Shown here: positions 11,045 through 23,110 of the stretch, piece after piece
Numbering within the stretch: position 1 is the first letter of the stretch
Layout: the number at the start of each line of letters is the position of its first letter
Origin: Buxus sempervirens
Lineage: Eukaryota > Streptophyta > Magnoliopsida > Buxales > Buxaceae
Reading direction: 5' to 3'
Length of the DNA: 64,000 nucleotides
Assembly (NCBI GenBank): GCA_947561395.2
Contig: OX387194.1
Location: forward strand, 27,972,036 to 28,036,035
Program-made: the position numbers and the translations under genes
The notes under the pieces: generated by a model
What the model was told of the DNA's origin: nothing
Seen by the model: only the letters and a program-made list of their open reading frames with translations
The model's database searches: none

Positions 11045-13953
11045 GATCCTAAGGTTGTATGTCAACACTTGTATGAAGAGAAAATGTGTATGGCTAGCCT
11101 AAAACAACTCCATTAACAATCTAATAACAATGCCATGGTTGTATTCAACGAACCTAGTAAACAATTTTGTCTGTACTAATAATCCACTTGTTTATGCATT
11201 TGGTGCATTGACAGTATCAGATACTCTTCCTGGGGAATTTCAGAAACTACAGTCTCTAAATGAATGAAAATCTATATTTATATTCAGTTTTTCCCTGGCT
11301 AATTGATGGGAACCAAAAGCATCAGTTTGGTCAAATAATTTGAGTCTTGGGACTAATAATGACATCATGGTATTTGCAGAAATTGAAATTATATGAATGA
11401 GTTAAGCTGAAAAGTAAAAACTTTTTTGTCAATAGCCCCAGTCACCAACTAAACACGCTCATTACAAAACAATTGAAAAGACAAAAAAAAAAAACAATCC
11501 CAGTTAGTTGGGGTTGGCAAATGAACCACATAAATTTGGCAAGGTCCACACAAGTTCCACTAATTTCACAGTTTAGATAATCCAAATCGAAGATATATGG
11601 TTGGGGTTTAAGTCATCATTCACAAAGTCACCTCAATAAAATAAGTATCCTCCAAGCTCGTAATATAGAGGCAAAAATGAATAGTGCCCAAATATATTAA
11701 TATTGATTAGCATTCAGTCCACCAGCCTAGCTACAATTACTCCAACTAAGAGACCTTAAAGGATCAAACTCACTAATCAACATAGTCTATCTTCCCTCAA
11801 CAAGAAATAAATAGGGTGTGATAGCCATTGTCTTGAGCACCAGCAAATTGCCAAGCAAAAACTTGATGAAATTCCAGTTCATGTGGCACTATACATAGAC
11901 ATGTCTTTTAACATCGTAGTTTTGGAGCCACCTGAAGGAGTATTTTGAGATGTCTTTTCTCTCCTAAAAGTCCAAATCAAGTGCTTCCATTGCAACTTTT
12001 ATGTCAAAGGATTCCTTTGGAGTAGCCAGTAAAATTCATAACTTGGAGCTAAACAGTACTAGAATCACACCCTACATACCAATATTTAGATGTTGTAAAT
12101 AACTAACCAAGATCATCAAATGTTGTAAAAATAGGAGAATTCAGAAGCAAGCTAGGAATTACCAAAACCTTCACTTCTTCAAAACAAACTTGAAACAACT
12201 TGAGATTCTTTATCCTCAGTAGAATATTCCCTATACTTGAAAACTTAAAAAAAACATATAATAACTTGGTTGTAGAACACACATACCAAATAGAAGCAAT
12301 GAGATTAAGCTACCATTGCAAAATAGCAATTCCCACCAAGCCTCTCAATACAAGGTAATAGACGAAAAACGTTGACAAAATTGCAACTTTTAATTAGCTC
12401 AAAGTGCTTCACAATTTAATTAGCTTGAGTGTTTTCGATACAGATATCTCTGTATTCATCCTCAAGGTACAATTATTTGAGATTTGACTCATGGATTTCA
12501 AGGATAAAAAGAGTATGATAATGTTAATCTTTCAAGAAGTGGGCAACCAGATTTAAATTAAGAAACCGATACCTGTACTTGAACCAAGATGTTATATTAG
12601 TTCAAAATTATGTCATAAAAAATTCTGCATGTCCATTGTATTCATCTCTCCAAAAATCTTGTAATGTGTTGCCACATGGTTGTCCAAAAGAAATCTGCAT
12701 CTAACAAATGTATGCTTAGCATGAACAAATATATCCTAAACATCCTACTAAAAACTTGTCATTCCTCAAGGAACAATCTACATTACATAGCTTACACTTT
12801 TTAAAGAGGCATCCCATATCTTGGAAATGGTGTTTTTTACTCATCACCATGCCACAAAAAAAAAAAAAAAAAATCTCCGTAAACTGTTTTTCAAATCAAT
12901 TTTGGAGATCTCAAAAACTACAACAGGAATCAAATTAGAACAAGGAATGAAATAAATTCAGCATTGAACAAATATCTCATGAATCAAAATATAACTCACT
13001 AAAAGTGCCCCAAGCAAAATTTAAGTCCTCAAAATCCATCAAACAAATTGTAAGTTCATAACAATCTGACATTATAATTATATAAAATAACAATCTTAAG
13101 TTGAGAAAATCTCATACACAAGGGCAATCTAGGACCCTTGCTTGCCCTACCTGCTTAATAAATTTGTCAACCCTCTCCCAAAAAACTAATCACAAATCTT
13201 AAGAATAGTAAGTGTTACCTTATCAAAAACACACCTTTCAAAAAATTCTATTTAAGAGCAAGGTACACAATCTTATTGTCATGGCTTCTCTGCATCTGAA
13301 TGTCTTCTTTCCTAAATCAAAAATAAAAGTTGATACAAGAATACATTTTTACACTAAATAATAAAAATCTAATCAAAAATTGATTTGGCATTACATTATA
13401 GAATATCATCACCTAAAAAAATGAAAATCCACTATGTGCAGGTTCTCTAGATTGACTATCAAAGAAAAGTGGCTGCATATTATGACACAAAACATAACAT
13501 TAGTAGCGTATAAACTATTTATTTGAATGTAAATGTTGTATCAGTATTACTACCTGTAACATTTGAGTAAAATTGTAGCTTCCTTGTTGGTTTTGGCCAT
13601 TGCTCAACTGATAAAAGTTGGAGGTGAGTGGCTAATACAAGTTTTTTTTGTTCTATTGTTAGTAAAATCCTTCAATGCTAGGTTAATGATAACTAAAGTG
13701 ATTTTGAAATATTGACCGGAAGCATTTGGCATATATTCTGAAATAGAAAAGGTGGTCATTCTATTGAAGCCATCAAGGATTGACTAAAGTTGTTTGCAGC
13801 ATGCATAATCGATTCCCGTGAGATTTGTAATGATATCATTATAAAATAGAATCAAATTCATTAAACAAGTAGGTATAACATTGCGGGGAAAAGTATTAAA
13901 GATACCTGAGTACTTGGGGGAGTCATGTCACATGAACTAACAAAGGTGGGATT
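11045..13953. other. 2.9 kb without a recognisable gene
   Basis: Strongly A-rich on the plus strand, with many stops in all frames. It could hold the 3' untranslated region or the non-coding flank of the FAR1-like gene that ends at 13954. I saw no terminal inverted repeats. Confidence 0.4.
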
Positions 13954-16900
13954 TCACATTTGAGATGTTTTCTTTTGACACTTTGTCTTCTTGGTGAGGT
14001 TCTCCATATCTTTATGCACTATATTGGAGTCTTTAGATTTCTTTCTTCTTTGGCTCATAGCTTTTTCAAGGGCACTTCTATACCTACGAACAGTGCGACC
14101 TTTATAACTAGCTTTCACCTTTTGTTTAATACCTCTCACCGTTGCAAGTTGCTCTTCACCAAAACTAGTGACATGTAAACTTCCAACTTGTTCATATTCT
14201 CTTTGCTCTTGACAAGTAGTAGTAAAGGCTTCTTTAGGGGATGCATGCTCCAAATACTCATCCACTTCTTTGTCTACTTGCTCTATATGATGCATAGCAA
14301 TATCATATGTCCCTTTACATTCTGCAGCTTTAGTTGCTAGTTGGACAAAGTAACGACAGAGATCCTTATATCGCCTCCCAATCGCCAATCCAATATCATT
14401 TTCTACATTAGATCCCCCATGAATTGACCAAACTGATCTAGACTTTGCATCTTTAGTCCACCTCTTCAGGATATATGGATCAAGAATTTTCATTATTTCA
14501 TTAGTATTAAGAATCTTCAACGCATGACAACATAAAATTCTTGTAAACTCAAATTTCTTACAAGTACAAACTACCATAGCGTCTGATGAGTCAAAAATAA
14601 CATTGTGTTGGCGTTGCACACTTCCTCGAGAGTTTAAAACTTTATATTCCTTTGCTGTCCCAACTTCACTAATAGAACGAACATGATAGTTTAGAACTTG
14701 TAATACTTTAGTTTGGACCATTTCAAATACAGCAGAGGTGTAGATTGTCTTTGCATGATCTAATAGAGAAATTGGTCCCGCAACAACTGGAGTACTTTGC
14801 TTCATTTTACATTCTGCTTGCAACTCTTTATATCTTCGATCTCTTAAGACCCTATCAAAATGGTTCAAAAAGCACAACAAATCCTTTTGAGTGTTTAGGT
14901 ATTTCTTTAATGTGCTATTCATGCTTGCAGATCTCTGTGTAGTGCTCATATTAGCGCAAAAAGTATTCCGCTCATATGCCAAAGACCACTTTTCTCTATC
15001 TTTAAATCTTCCCTCCAGCCATTTGTTTGTCTGTAAATCATATTTATTTTATCATAGTGTTCCATGCATCAACAAATTCCTCCTCATCTTCATATTCATA
15101 TATGCACTTCTGAAAATCTTTCCCAAAAGTTTTGTGATTCTCAAAAATCTCATGAATGTGCTTTGCAGCATTTTGATACATGTGCCATAAACATAAACGA
15201 TGAAAAGTTTCTGGCCAAATTGATTTTATTGCACTACCCATTGCATGATCCTCATCTGTCAAAATTGTTTGTGGCTTTTTTCCAGACATTGCCTTTGCAA
15301 ATGTTGTAAACAACCACTTAAATGTAGCGCCCCGAACCCGGGTCAGTGCAAACCGGCACCCAACCCGAACCCGGTTCGTTATTGTAACAACCCAAGTCCG
15401 GTTCAACAACCAAACCCGAGGTGTTACCACGAAGCTGGGGTCAGAAACAAACCAAGATTCACAATAATTTTAAAATTTACTAATTAATTACATCAGAGTT
15501 ATGGTGGCTAATAAAAACAATTCTTTATTCAATAATATCAATTCTGTTTACAATAAAGTTTATCTAATCAACATGTGGCATTAATACCAATTATAATTCT
15601 ACCCATCAAATTAAAACCCCATTTTCGCGATCTCTCCAAGTAACCTGAAAAATAGGAGAAAACGGAGTGAGATTTACATCTCAGCAAGTAGCAGGTGCAT
15701 GCAATTTGAAACAGTCCAATGTAAGCAATAGTAATGAGGTATTCGATTAATCAACGATAAGACGAGAAATCTAAGTTATTCATGGCAATTACAAATAAGG
15801 CAATAAAACATATGATCATGTATAAATACCAGTAACTTGATGTTAACGAGGTAAAACCGACAAAAGCGACAAAACACGTGCCATTGCAGGACTCACAAAG
15901 ATGATAAGTATTTTAGTTGACACTCGACTAAATGCTGTTCCACCGTGCGGCTTAGGGGTAGTGCTACTTAATGATACTCAAGCCCCATGCAGCGCAGCTT
16001 AGGCAAGAGCCGTAGTCACCGATTTATTGCGCACGAACCCCGCAGAGTTAGATGTACCACCAGCATGCAGCGCCAGAATCAATACATGGAATGTGGTCGC
16101 TTATCCACATGTACAGGGAATCACCAGCGGCTCACCGGGGTGTCCCTCCAGACATAAGACCCTCCCAGAGCAAACTAACTTGCAAAGGGAAGCGCGCTCG
16201 CATATAGGAGTAAATCAACCCAAACTAAATACCACTTAACTAACCAGCTAAAACTATGGATCCATATACAGCTAAGCCCACTGACACAAACCACGATAAA
16301 ACCACATACGGGAGGACATGCTAATGTAGGAGGCATACACACTTTTACCCGTAAAGGATTACACATCTCTACACAGAGGATTACCCATCTCTGTCGTAAA
16401 AGATAGTATCAAACTCCACCACAGAAGCCGTATCAATCAACCGTAAAAGATAATCACACCACATACCAATCCATACTAGAGTATTCCATTCCATGTGAAA
16501 TCCATGATCCAATCATAACAAATCCAATTATCGGCATTTTCAGAATAACCTATGCAATTCTTCCAATTATATTCAAAATAAAACTCAAGTATCATAAATC
16601 CGGTAAAATCTGAGTTTATGCAATTCCAGTAGCCAATATTCCTATTTACAGCTCAAAATAAAGTAAATCCAATCTTACTTAGAGTTTTCTTTATTAATCC
16701 CTTTTATTAGAATCCAATTTCCTACCTTAGCACCTAAGCTAGTTTCTATTTGAATTTTCTGTATTTTATTTTTCCAGCATGTTCTACAGACCTAGAATAA
16801 AGTTTAAAAGATGTTTATAAGCTATAAATTTCAGTAGTATTATTTCTAGCAATATCCATACCCTTTGACTTTTTTATAAACAATCCTTTCATTATAACCT

Positions 16901-19243
16901 TCAATTTATTGCTTATTCTTTCCAAATTAATTTTATAATTTTTATAGCTTAATTAGGTCCTTATAAAGATGCTAACATGCTTAGCTAATCATAAGAATTA
17001 TTGGATATTTATTCGAATTACAAAATCCCCAAAATCTACAAATTTTACTTAGAGCGCCTACCTCTACAGGGCTGGGCGATCCAAGGCGCTCGTGCAATTT
17101 TTAACAGAATTTTCCAGATCTTCTAATTTCGGATTTTTATTCTTTTGCTTTATGTTTTCTTGGTCTAAATTAATCTACAAACTTTCTGAAACATACCTAG
17201 AGCCTTCTAGATTAATCCTTATAAATTAAATACCATCCTAAAATTAATTTCATGATAAAACCAAGTTTTCTTCTTTATTTCAACAAATCCTTCAAGAATA
17301 CCAATCAATAACATATAACCAATTTGATACCATGTAAATACTGTTCCGACTAATCCATTCAATCAATATTAAATCACAGAAAACGAAATCATTCAATTCC
17401 TCACATTTTCCAAGGGTTACTATTTGCCTTATACACTAAAATCCTTCTTCCATTGAACCTTCTAATTCTGGACCTGACTTTTGCTCCCAAACGCACCAAG
17501 CTAGACCCTTCCAATTCAAATCTCCACCATACACATTGTAGTTCCATCAGTGAAGAACAAAACTTCCAAATTTGAAGGCGATCCACCGTACGGATTTTCC
17601 CCGATCGCGTTTTGATGGTGGCTGGTCAGACACCTCCATTAGAAACCTCCTTCCTTTCTCTCCCTCTTTTCTCTCCATAAGAAACCCACGAAAATTCCCT
17701 CTTGTCTAACCTTAGTCTCCTATTTATACTAGGCTTTAGAAATCCTAAACCAACCCTAATTGGCTAATTTAATTTGGGCTAACCCAACCATGGTCTAGTT
17801 AATGTCTAATTCTTCTAATTTAATTCCTACTTTTTCTCCACCTTCTATTTTCTACTTAAACAATACTAATTAAGTTTCTTATTATCTAAACTCATGAAAA
17901 TAACCTATTTTCGTGCAAAATATTTAATTAAACATTTTTATCACTTAAAACCTTATTTTCTCCAAATTAAGACGTGAAATCTCCTAATTACCCTTTTTCC
18001 CATTTTTAGGCTTTTATTAATTTCTTTTAATTTCTAACTTGTCAAAATAATTTGTTTTCTTCTATTTTCTAATTCTAATTATTATTTGATGATCTATTTA
18101 CTAATTACCCTTTTCTGAAAATTACCAAAATACCCTTTTTATTCTTTTAGGCTAATTTCATTAAAAATTTTTCTTTATTTTCAACTTAGAACTTATTTGA
18201 ATTAATTATCCTCTAAATCTTCACTTTTTATTTTAATTAGGACTTAACTCATATTTTATTTTATTTATTATTTATTTATTTATTAGGTAAAAATTCGGGG
18301 TTTTACATAAACGACAGTATTGTTTCATCATAAAGCAATGAAGCACCAAAAACAATAGTTTGTCTTAAATGATTTACCCCAACAAATAGCCCAAATGGGC
18401 GGCCTTCTTTGTTTGTTTTATATGTGGTATCAAAACAAACCACATCACCGAAATAGGTATAATCAACAATCATTCTTGCATCTGCCCAAAAAATATTTGT
18501 TATTAATTCTTCCTCATTGAGCTGGATGGCATAAAAAATGATGGATTTTCTATTTGTTTCATTTCAAAATAATCCAACAAACCCCCTGCATCTCCCTTTT
18601 GCATTTGCTTTCCTCGTTTAGTACGCGAATAATTGTTATAGTCTTTAGGGATAAATCCCAAATTTTCACGTCAACCGGCTTGTTTTCCCATCATTTCCAT
18701 TATTGCCTTTGGTGCAATCCCTAAACTATTTGCAATGTTGGCTTCCATAACTTGGGCATTAGACAATCTCCTATGTGACCTCAAAAAGTGAACCATATCA
18801 GGGGAGACAAGCTCATGATTATGCACTGGTTCAAACTTGTAGACTACTTACTTACCATCTGCTGTTAGGGAAATTCTAATCTTTGCTTGACAACTGGTCC
18901 TTGTCTCGATATGGGGCTTTTTAATATTTTTGTATCTCCTGTCTTTCTCTCTAAATCCAGATCTAGAACAACAAAAAGTCCTATCTTTGATGACTCCAGA
19001 GCTCATATGTTTATGCTTTCTTCGAATGCTAAAACCAATTGTTTTAGCATACTCATTATAGAAATTATAAGCTCCATCTTTTGACTCAAACTCCATTCCA
19101 ACTTTTGGCTCAAAGTCACTTTTGCTAATTTCTTCCATTTCTACATTTTGCTTGCCCCATTCTTCAGTTGATTTCATTCCTATCTCCACATTGAATTCCA
19201 TTTCTCTACCAAGATGTTGCCTAATAAATCTTAAAACTGTCAC
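13954..19243 (-). pseudogene. FAR1/FRS-like (MULE transposase-derived) gene, broken and split
   Basis: On the minus strand: a FAR1-type zinc-binding domain (18848-19243; EPKVGMEFESKDGAYNFYNE, GFSIRRKHKH, TSCQAKI), its tail with FEPVHNHELVSPDMVHFLRS (18770-18835), the MULE transposase core (18308-18530 and 15044-15322; [42 protein letters not shown]), and a SWIM zinc finger with C-x-C-x(n)-C-x-H (CTCKKFEFTRILCCHALKIL, about 14510-14590). It ends at 13954. Such proteins are either domesticated light-signalling transcription factors or Mutator-like transposases, and no terminal repeats were found to decide between them. It is dead: a TAA stands where a Trp is expected (18848-18850), there is another stop near 18675, frameshifts near 18535 and 15040, and a 3-kb LTR-like insertion at 15323-18307. 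Confidence 0.85.
15323..18307 (-). mobile_element. Long solo LTR, gypsy-like, inside the FAR1-like gene
   Basis: Starts TGTAGCGCCCCG and ends CGGGGTTTTACA (imperfect inverted ends, TG...CA), flanked by TAAA on both sides (15319-15322 and 18308-18311). Removing it restores a continuous transposase core across the junction. Its 2985 bp have no coding region. A stretch at about 15630-15715 (CCTGAAAAATAGGAGAAAAC, then GGAGTGAGAT) recurs at 22515-22585, so the element at 22271 is of the same family. Fossil; an LTR is inferred from its ends and length. Confidence 0.75.
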
Positions 19244-20875
19244 AAAATTGCATGGCAGCTAAATGGCACGTTAAAACTTGTACAACATCCTCAAAAAGAA
19301 CTCCAAACTTTAAAAAATAAACAAATAAATAAACTCATCCTCAAGAAGAACTCCGAACTAAAAAAATAAACAAATAAATAAAATCACCCCATCCGCATGA
19401 AAGTTGAGAGGGTTTCATGATCAAACTCATATTTGAGGAAAGTAATAAATCAAATTTATTTCATCAATATTTTAAACAGACCACTCTAAGACGTATTTTT
19501 CCAAATTAAAGCAATCCTAAGAAATCTTGCCAAATTAAAGAAATCCTATAAAAAAATCTTGCCAAATTAAAGCAATCCTAAAATATGAAATTAAATCCCT
19601 CAATTACAGCTGTCTAACTGAGCGTGGAGATCTAATCTAAGAAATTTTGTTGACTTGGATGATATACTGAATATATTGCAACAAAAGATTCCACATGGAC
19701 AAGTTTCTTCTAAGGAAGAAATTCTTATTACGGCACATACCTTCTCCATTAGAGTAGACTCAAGAGAAAGATTTTGTGCAATCACCCGCACCAATCTCTT
19801 TTGAACTAAAAAAGTAACAAGAAACAGAAATTTATATCTAAAATCAAAATGACCCACTCGTTCCTAGACAAAATGATAAAAAACTTTTCCCCCAAAATAT
19901 TAACCTCAATGAAGCTTTTAATTCAAACAATAAATCAAACCGAATAAGAAACAAAAGCAGGATGATCGACAAGACAAACCTTTATGTCCTGATGGTGTTT
20001 GCTTCACAACAGTCCAACCAACGAAGATGATGGATTCCTTGACACCTGTGTAGCCATATTTCTCTGTTGGATGGTTTATATCGCTGTGGCTGGAAATAAA
20101 CAACAACAACAAGAGTTCAAGACAAGATTGTGTGAAACCAAGCAATGTCGTCTTCGTCAGATCAGGACCAGCCAACCTTCTCAGAGCATCTAGTCAGAGG
20201 GAGGCGTGATTGAGCTCTGGAATGAGTATGACGAACAGTTCCAATGCCCTGGAGTTGCTGCACTGAGGAAAGATTTCAACTCAGATTGCAGCTTTCTTCT
20301 TGCCTCTATCGACAAGAGCTTTGTTTCAGAGCCCGGAATTTCTTTTCCCGCATGTTTGTTGTTAATGGAAGCCTTTTTTTTATTTTATGAAATGCTGTTA
20401 ACGGAAGCAAACGGAGACGTTTAACCCCTCTCTCATGACTTGGTGGGTTGAGACACATGACATCAAATTATGGTAGCAACAGTAGTCACTGCAGTGAAAC
20501 GCGACAAACGATTTCAGCCCTGTTCGGGTACCCTGTAACTCTTCACATTTTTTTCCCTTCAATTCTACCTACTAGGGGTGCACGTGCATTATTGCGCGTG
20601 GAGAGAGGGAACGGGGAGAGGAGAAGCGGGGGAGCAGTTACAAACTGGAACAAAAATGTTGAGTTTAGATGGGTGTAGCCCTCTATTATTGAAAACCCAA
20701 ACTATGTAGGAAATGGGTATTTTGAAAAAGAAGTGAATTATTTTAGGCACAATTCCCAAGGGGGTGCCTCGCTTTATATATAGTATAGATTATACAAAAG
20801 TTTGATTTCAAATGAAGGGAAACTTTTACTTAGAAATTTCTTTTGGAAAATTATTGAAAAGGGCAAGTTTTCTAA
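19244..20875. other. Intergenic with short tandem repeats
   Basis: Upstream of the FAR1-like gene. About 19283-19385 holds two copies of a roughly 50-bp unit (CCTCAAAAAGAACTCC, then AAATAAACAAATAAATAAA). About 19500-19580 holds three copies of a roughly 30-bp unit (CCAAATTAAAGCAATCCTA). No gene recognised in the remainder. Confidence 0.5.
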
Positions 20876-21237
20876 TGGGAAAATTAGTTTTTAGTGAGGC
20901 TTTTTCAAAATAATTCAGATTCAGTCAGCCAATTCTTCATAGTTGGTTTTTAGTGAAACTTTTTTTAACATAATTGACAAAACAGTGTCATTTTACTGTT
21001 TATTAAGAGTTTCCTCCAAAAATGCCCTCAAAAAAATTTGCAAACTTCACTTGTAACAAAATTAGTGAAAAGGTTTTCAAAGTCTTTTGATGACATTTTT
21101 AGAAAAAATTCTTAATGAATAGTAAAATGATACCGATTCTCAATTATGTTAAAAAGTATCACTAAAAACCAATTACCAAAATTGTCTGGCTGAATATGAA
21201 TTATTTTAAAAAAGCATCACTAAAAACCAATTTCCCC
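20876..21237. mobile_element. Mutator-type MITE, 362 bp
   Basis: The ends are inverted repeats of about 150 bp each (GGGAAAATTAGTTTTTAGTG against GGGGAAATTGGTTTTTAGTG). The flanks carry a perfect 9-bp target duplication GTTTTCTAA (20867-20875 and 21238-21246). Nine-base duplications and long terminal repeats point to Mutator. It has no coding region and is non-autonomous. Confidence 0.85.
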
Positions 21238-21352
21238 GTTTTCTAACCTGTTTGCAAAAACATGTTTTAAAAAGTCAATGGTCCCAAAAAAATCTATTTT
21301 TTTAAAAATAATTGTCAATAAGTCCAAAAACAATGTAGCTATGCCATGCAAT

Positions 21353-21665
21353 TGCTAGTATCCTATGTTGATTGGACTAATATTCTTGGTTTGTAGCTAG
21401 CTAACAATAATAACTATAGTATCCTACGTAGAATCCTACCATTGAATCAAAGATGGTTATATCTCATGAGAACGTGCTAGTATCCTACGATGATTGGATT
21501 GATATCTTTGGCTTGTGGCCAGTGATGATAACAATAGTGTCCCACGAATAACGTGCTAGTATCTTATGATTGGACTAACGTCCTACGAAGATTTGGGTTG
21601 TAGCCCACAATGATAACAATAGTATCCCACAATGATTTGAATGGTATCCTACAAAAAAATTGTCA
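21353..21665. repeat. Degenerate direct repeats with GTATCCTACGA motif
   Basis: Four or so diverged units contain GTGCTAGTATCCTACGATGA, a GATTGGA-T-GATAT-TTTGG block and TGATAACAATAGTATCCCAC. Unit length is roughly 80-110 bp. Origin unknown. Confidence 0.5.
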
Positions 21666-21949
21666 AGTAAATTTACGATTAATGGAAAAAAAATTGTCGA
21701 TTAATTGAACAAATCTACGTATAATTGTAAATAAAAGTATATAAATTGAGCAAGTAAATGATTAATTGAGACTTCGTGGTGGCCTGAAAAGCCATACTCT
21801 AGTCACGTGGCCAAACCTTGGCATGTATAAATCATCATCATCGTCATAAGCCAGTTTCCATCAAAGTGGGATCAGTAACACGAATCTTGTCTTTGCATCG
21901 CGCTCTATAAAAAACCATATCTTAAGTTAATCTACATTTTTGTAAGTCT

Positions 21950-22270
21950 TGATTTACACACCCCATCTATGTCTTCTTCTTAGGTTTTCATCTTATTTGC
22001 TTAGGCCCTTCAATACACATACTCTTACACCTTCTTACAGGTCCATCTCTAGGTCTCCGCTTTACATGACAAAACATCTTAACTTACTCTCCTCCATTTT
22101 ATCCCAAATGCATATTTTTCCTAGCCACTTTTGAATGTCTTTATTTCTTATTTTGTCTTTCTTAGTTTTGCCACAAGTCAATTTTAGCATGCTGATAATA
22201 GTAACATATATCTTCTAAACGTGTTGATTCTTTACCACCCAACATTCTACACCATACAACATAGCTTGTG
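21950..22270 (-). mobile_element. RTE-type LINE, C-terminal RT fragment
   Basis: Read on the minus strand, with several stops and small shifts, the region gives LYGVECWVVKNQHV, then KTKKDKIRN, DKMEESKLRCFGHVKRRPRD and PVRRC. This is the C-terminal part of plant RTE-clade reverse transcriptase (pattern YG-ECW...DKIRN...LRWFGHV-RRP). It is old and truncated. A related fragment lies at 49615-49985. The LTR beginning at 22271 cuts it off. Confidence 0.7.
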
Positions 22271-23110
22271 TAGCGCCCTGGTTCTGGATTAATTGTCCAA
22301 CCTCGAGGTGCTAGTGTAAGTGGGCTAAAGCAACTAAAATCAGAATAATTTAAAACTTTTATTTATGGCTTTATCGGAGTTATTATACGGAAACATAAAA
22401 TAAATTTCAATTACAATCAAATTACAATTTACAAATACTTTTTGAACTCATGATTGGTTTACAGCTAATAGCTATCCTTTACATATTTCCCCAAGCTTGT
22501 CGACCTCATCAAGAGTACCTGAAAAATAGGGAAAACCGGAGTGAGATATAAATTTCAACAAGTAGCAAGATGTATGAAATAAAACAGTTTAATTTCTTTA
22601 CAAAAATAAAGTCATGAGGTATAACGATAAAACCAGATCACGATAATAATAATCAAAGCATACATCAAACCACACGTGTGTGATATCACATGACTCATGA
22701 AATGAAACTACTTTGAAAAGCTACTTTCTGTTCCCAAGTTCGCCACCTCATGAGCTTATATGATATGAAGCCAAGATACAAAGTCACCATTCCCTTCACC
22801 TATGATTAATGCGGATCACCCAACTGAGATACAAGGAGGACTGGCGTGTACAATCCAATCAACTGCAACTATCCAACAAACGGAAATACCTATTCGATCA
22901 AATATATACACTGGACAATACATGACTAATATCGGCACATGTGCGAGCCACAAGTGAACTACAAGTACAGGAACAATATAGCTTACATGTGCAAGTCATA
23001 TATGGACTACAAGCACGACGAATATAAAATACATGTTTGCCAATGTTCCATTAAAGCGCATGGCGGTAACCCAAGAAAACCATGTTGAGATACACAACGG
23101 GGGATATACC
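22271..23110 (-). mobile_element. Gypsy-like LTR fragment, left piece
   Basis: Starts TGTAGCGCCCTGG like the 15323-18307 element and shares its CCTGAAAAATAGG...CGGAGTGAGAT block at 22515-22585. It is interrupted at 23110 by another LTR insertion and continues at 25753-25835, where its GAGATACAAGGC motifs resume. Its far end is missing. Fossil. Confidence 0.65.

Noticed and set aside
12756-12938. Small frame near an A-run
   Set aside because: Lys tract produced by a homopolymer; no other support.
18836-18855. Possible intron in the FAR1-like gene with a GTAAGT donor
   Set aside because: Only 20 bp separate the coding parts, too short for a plant intron. Read through, the frame continues with VVYKFEPVHNHEL after one stop in place of Trp.
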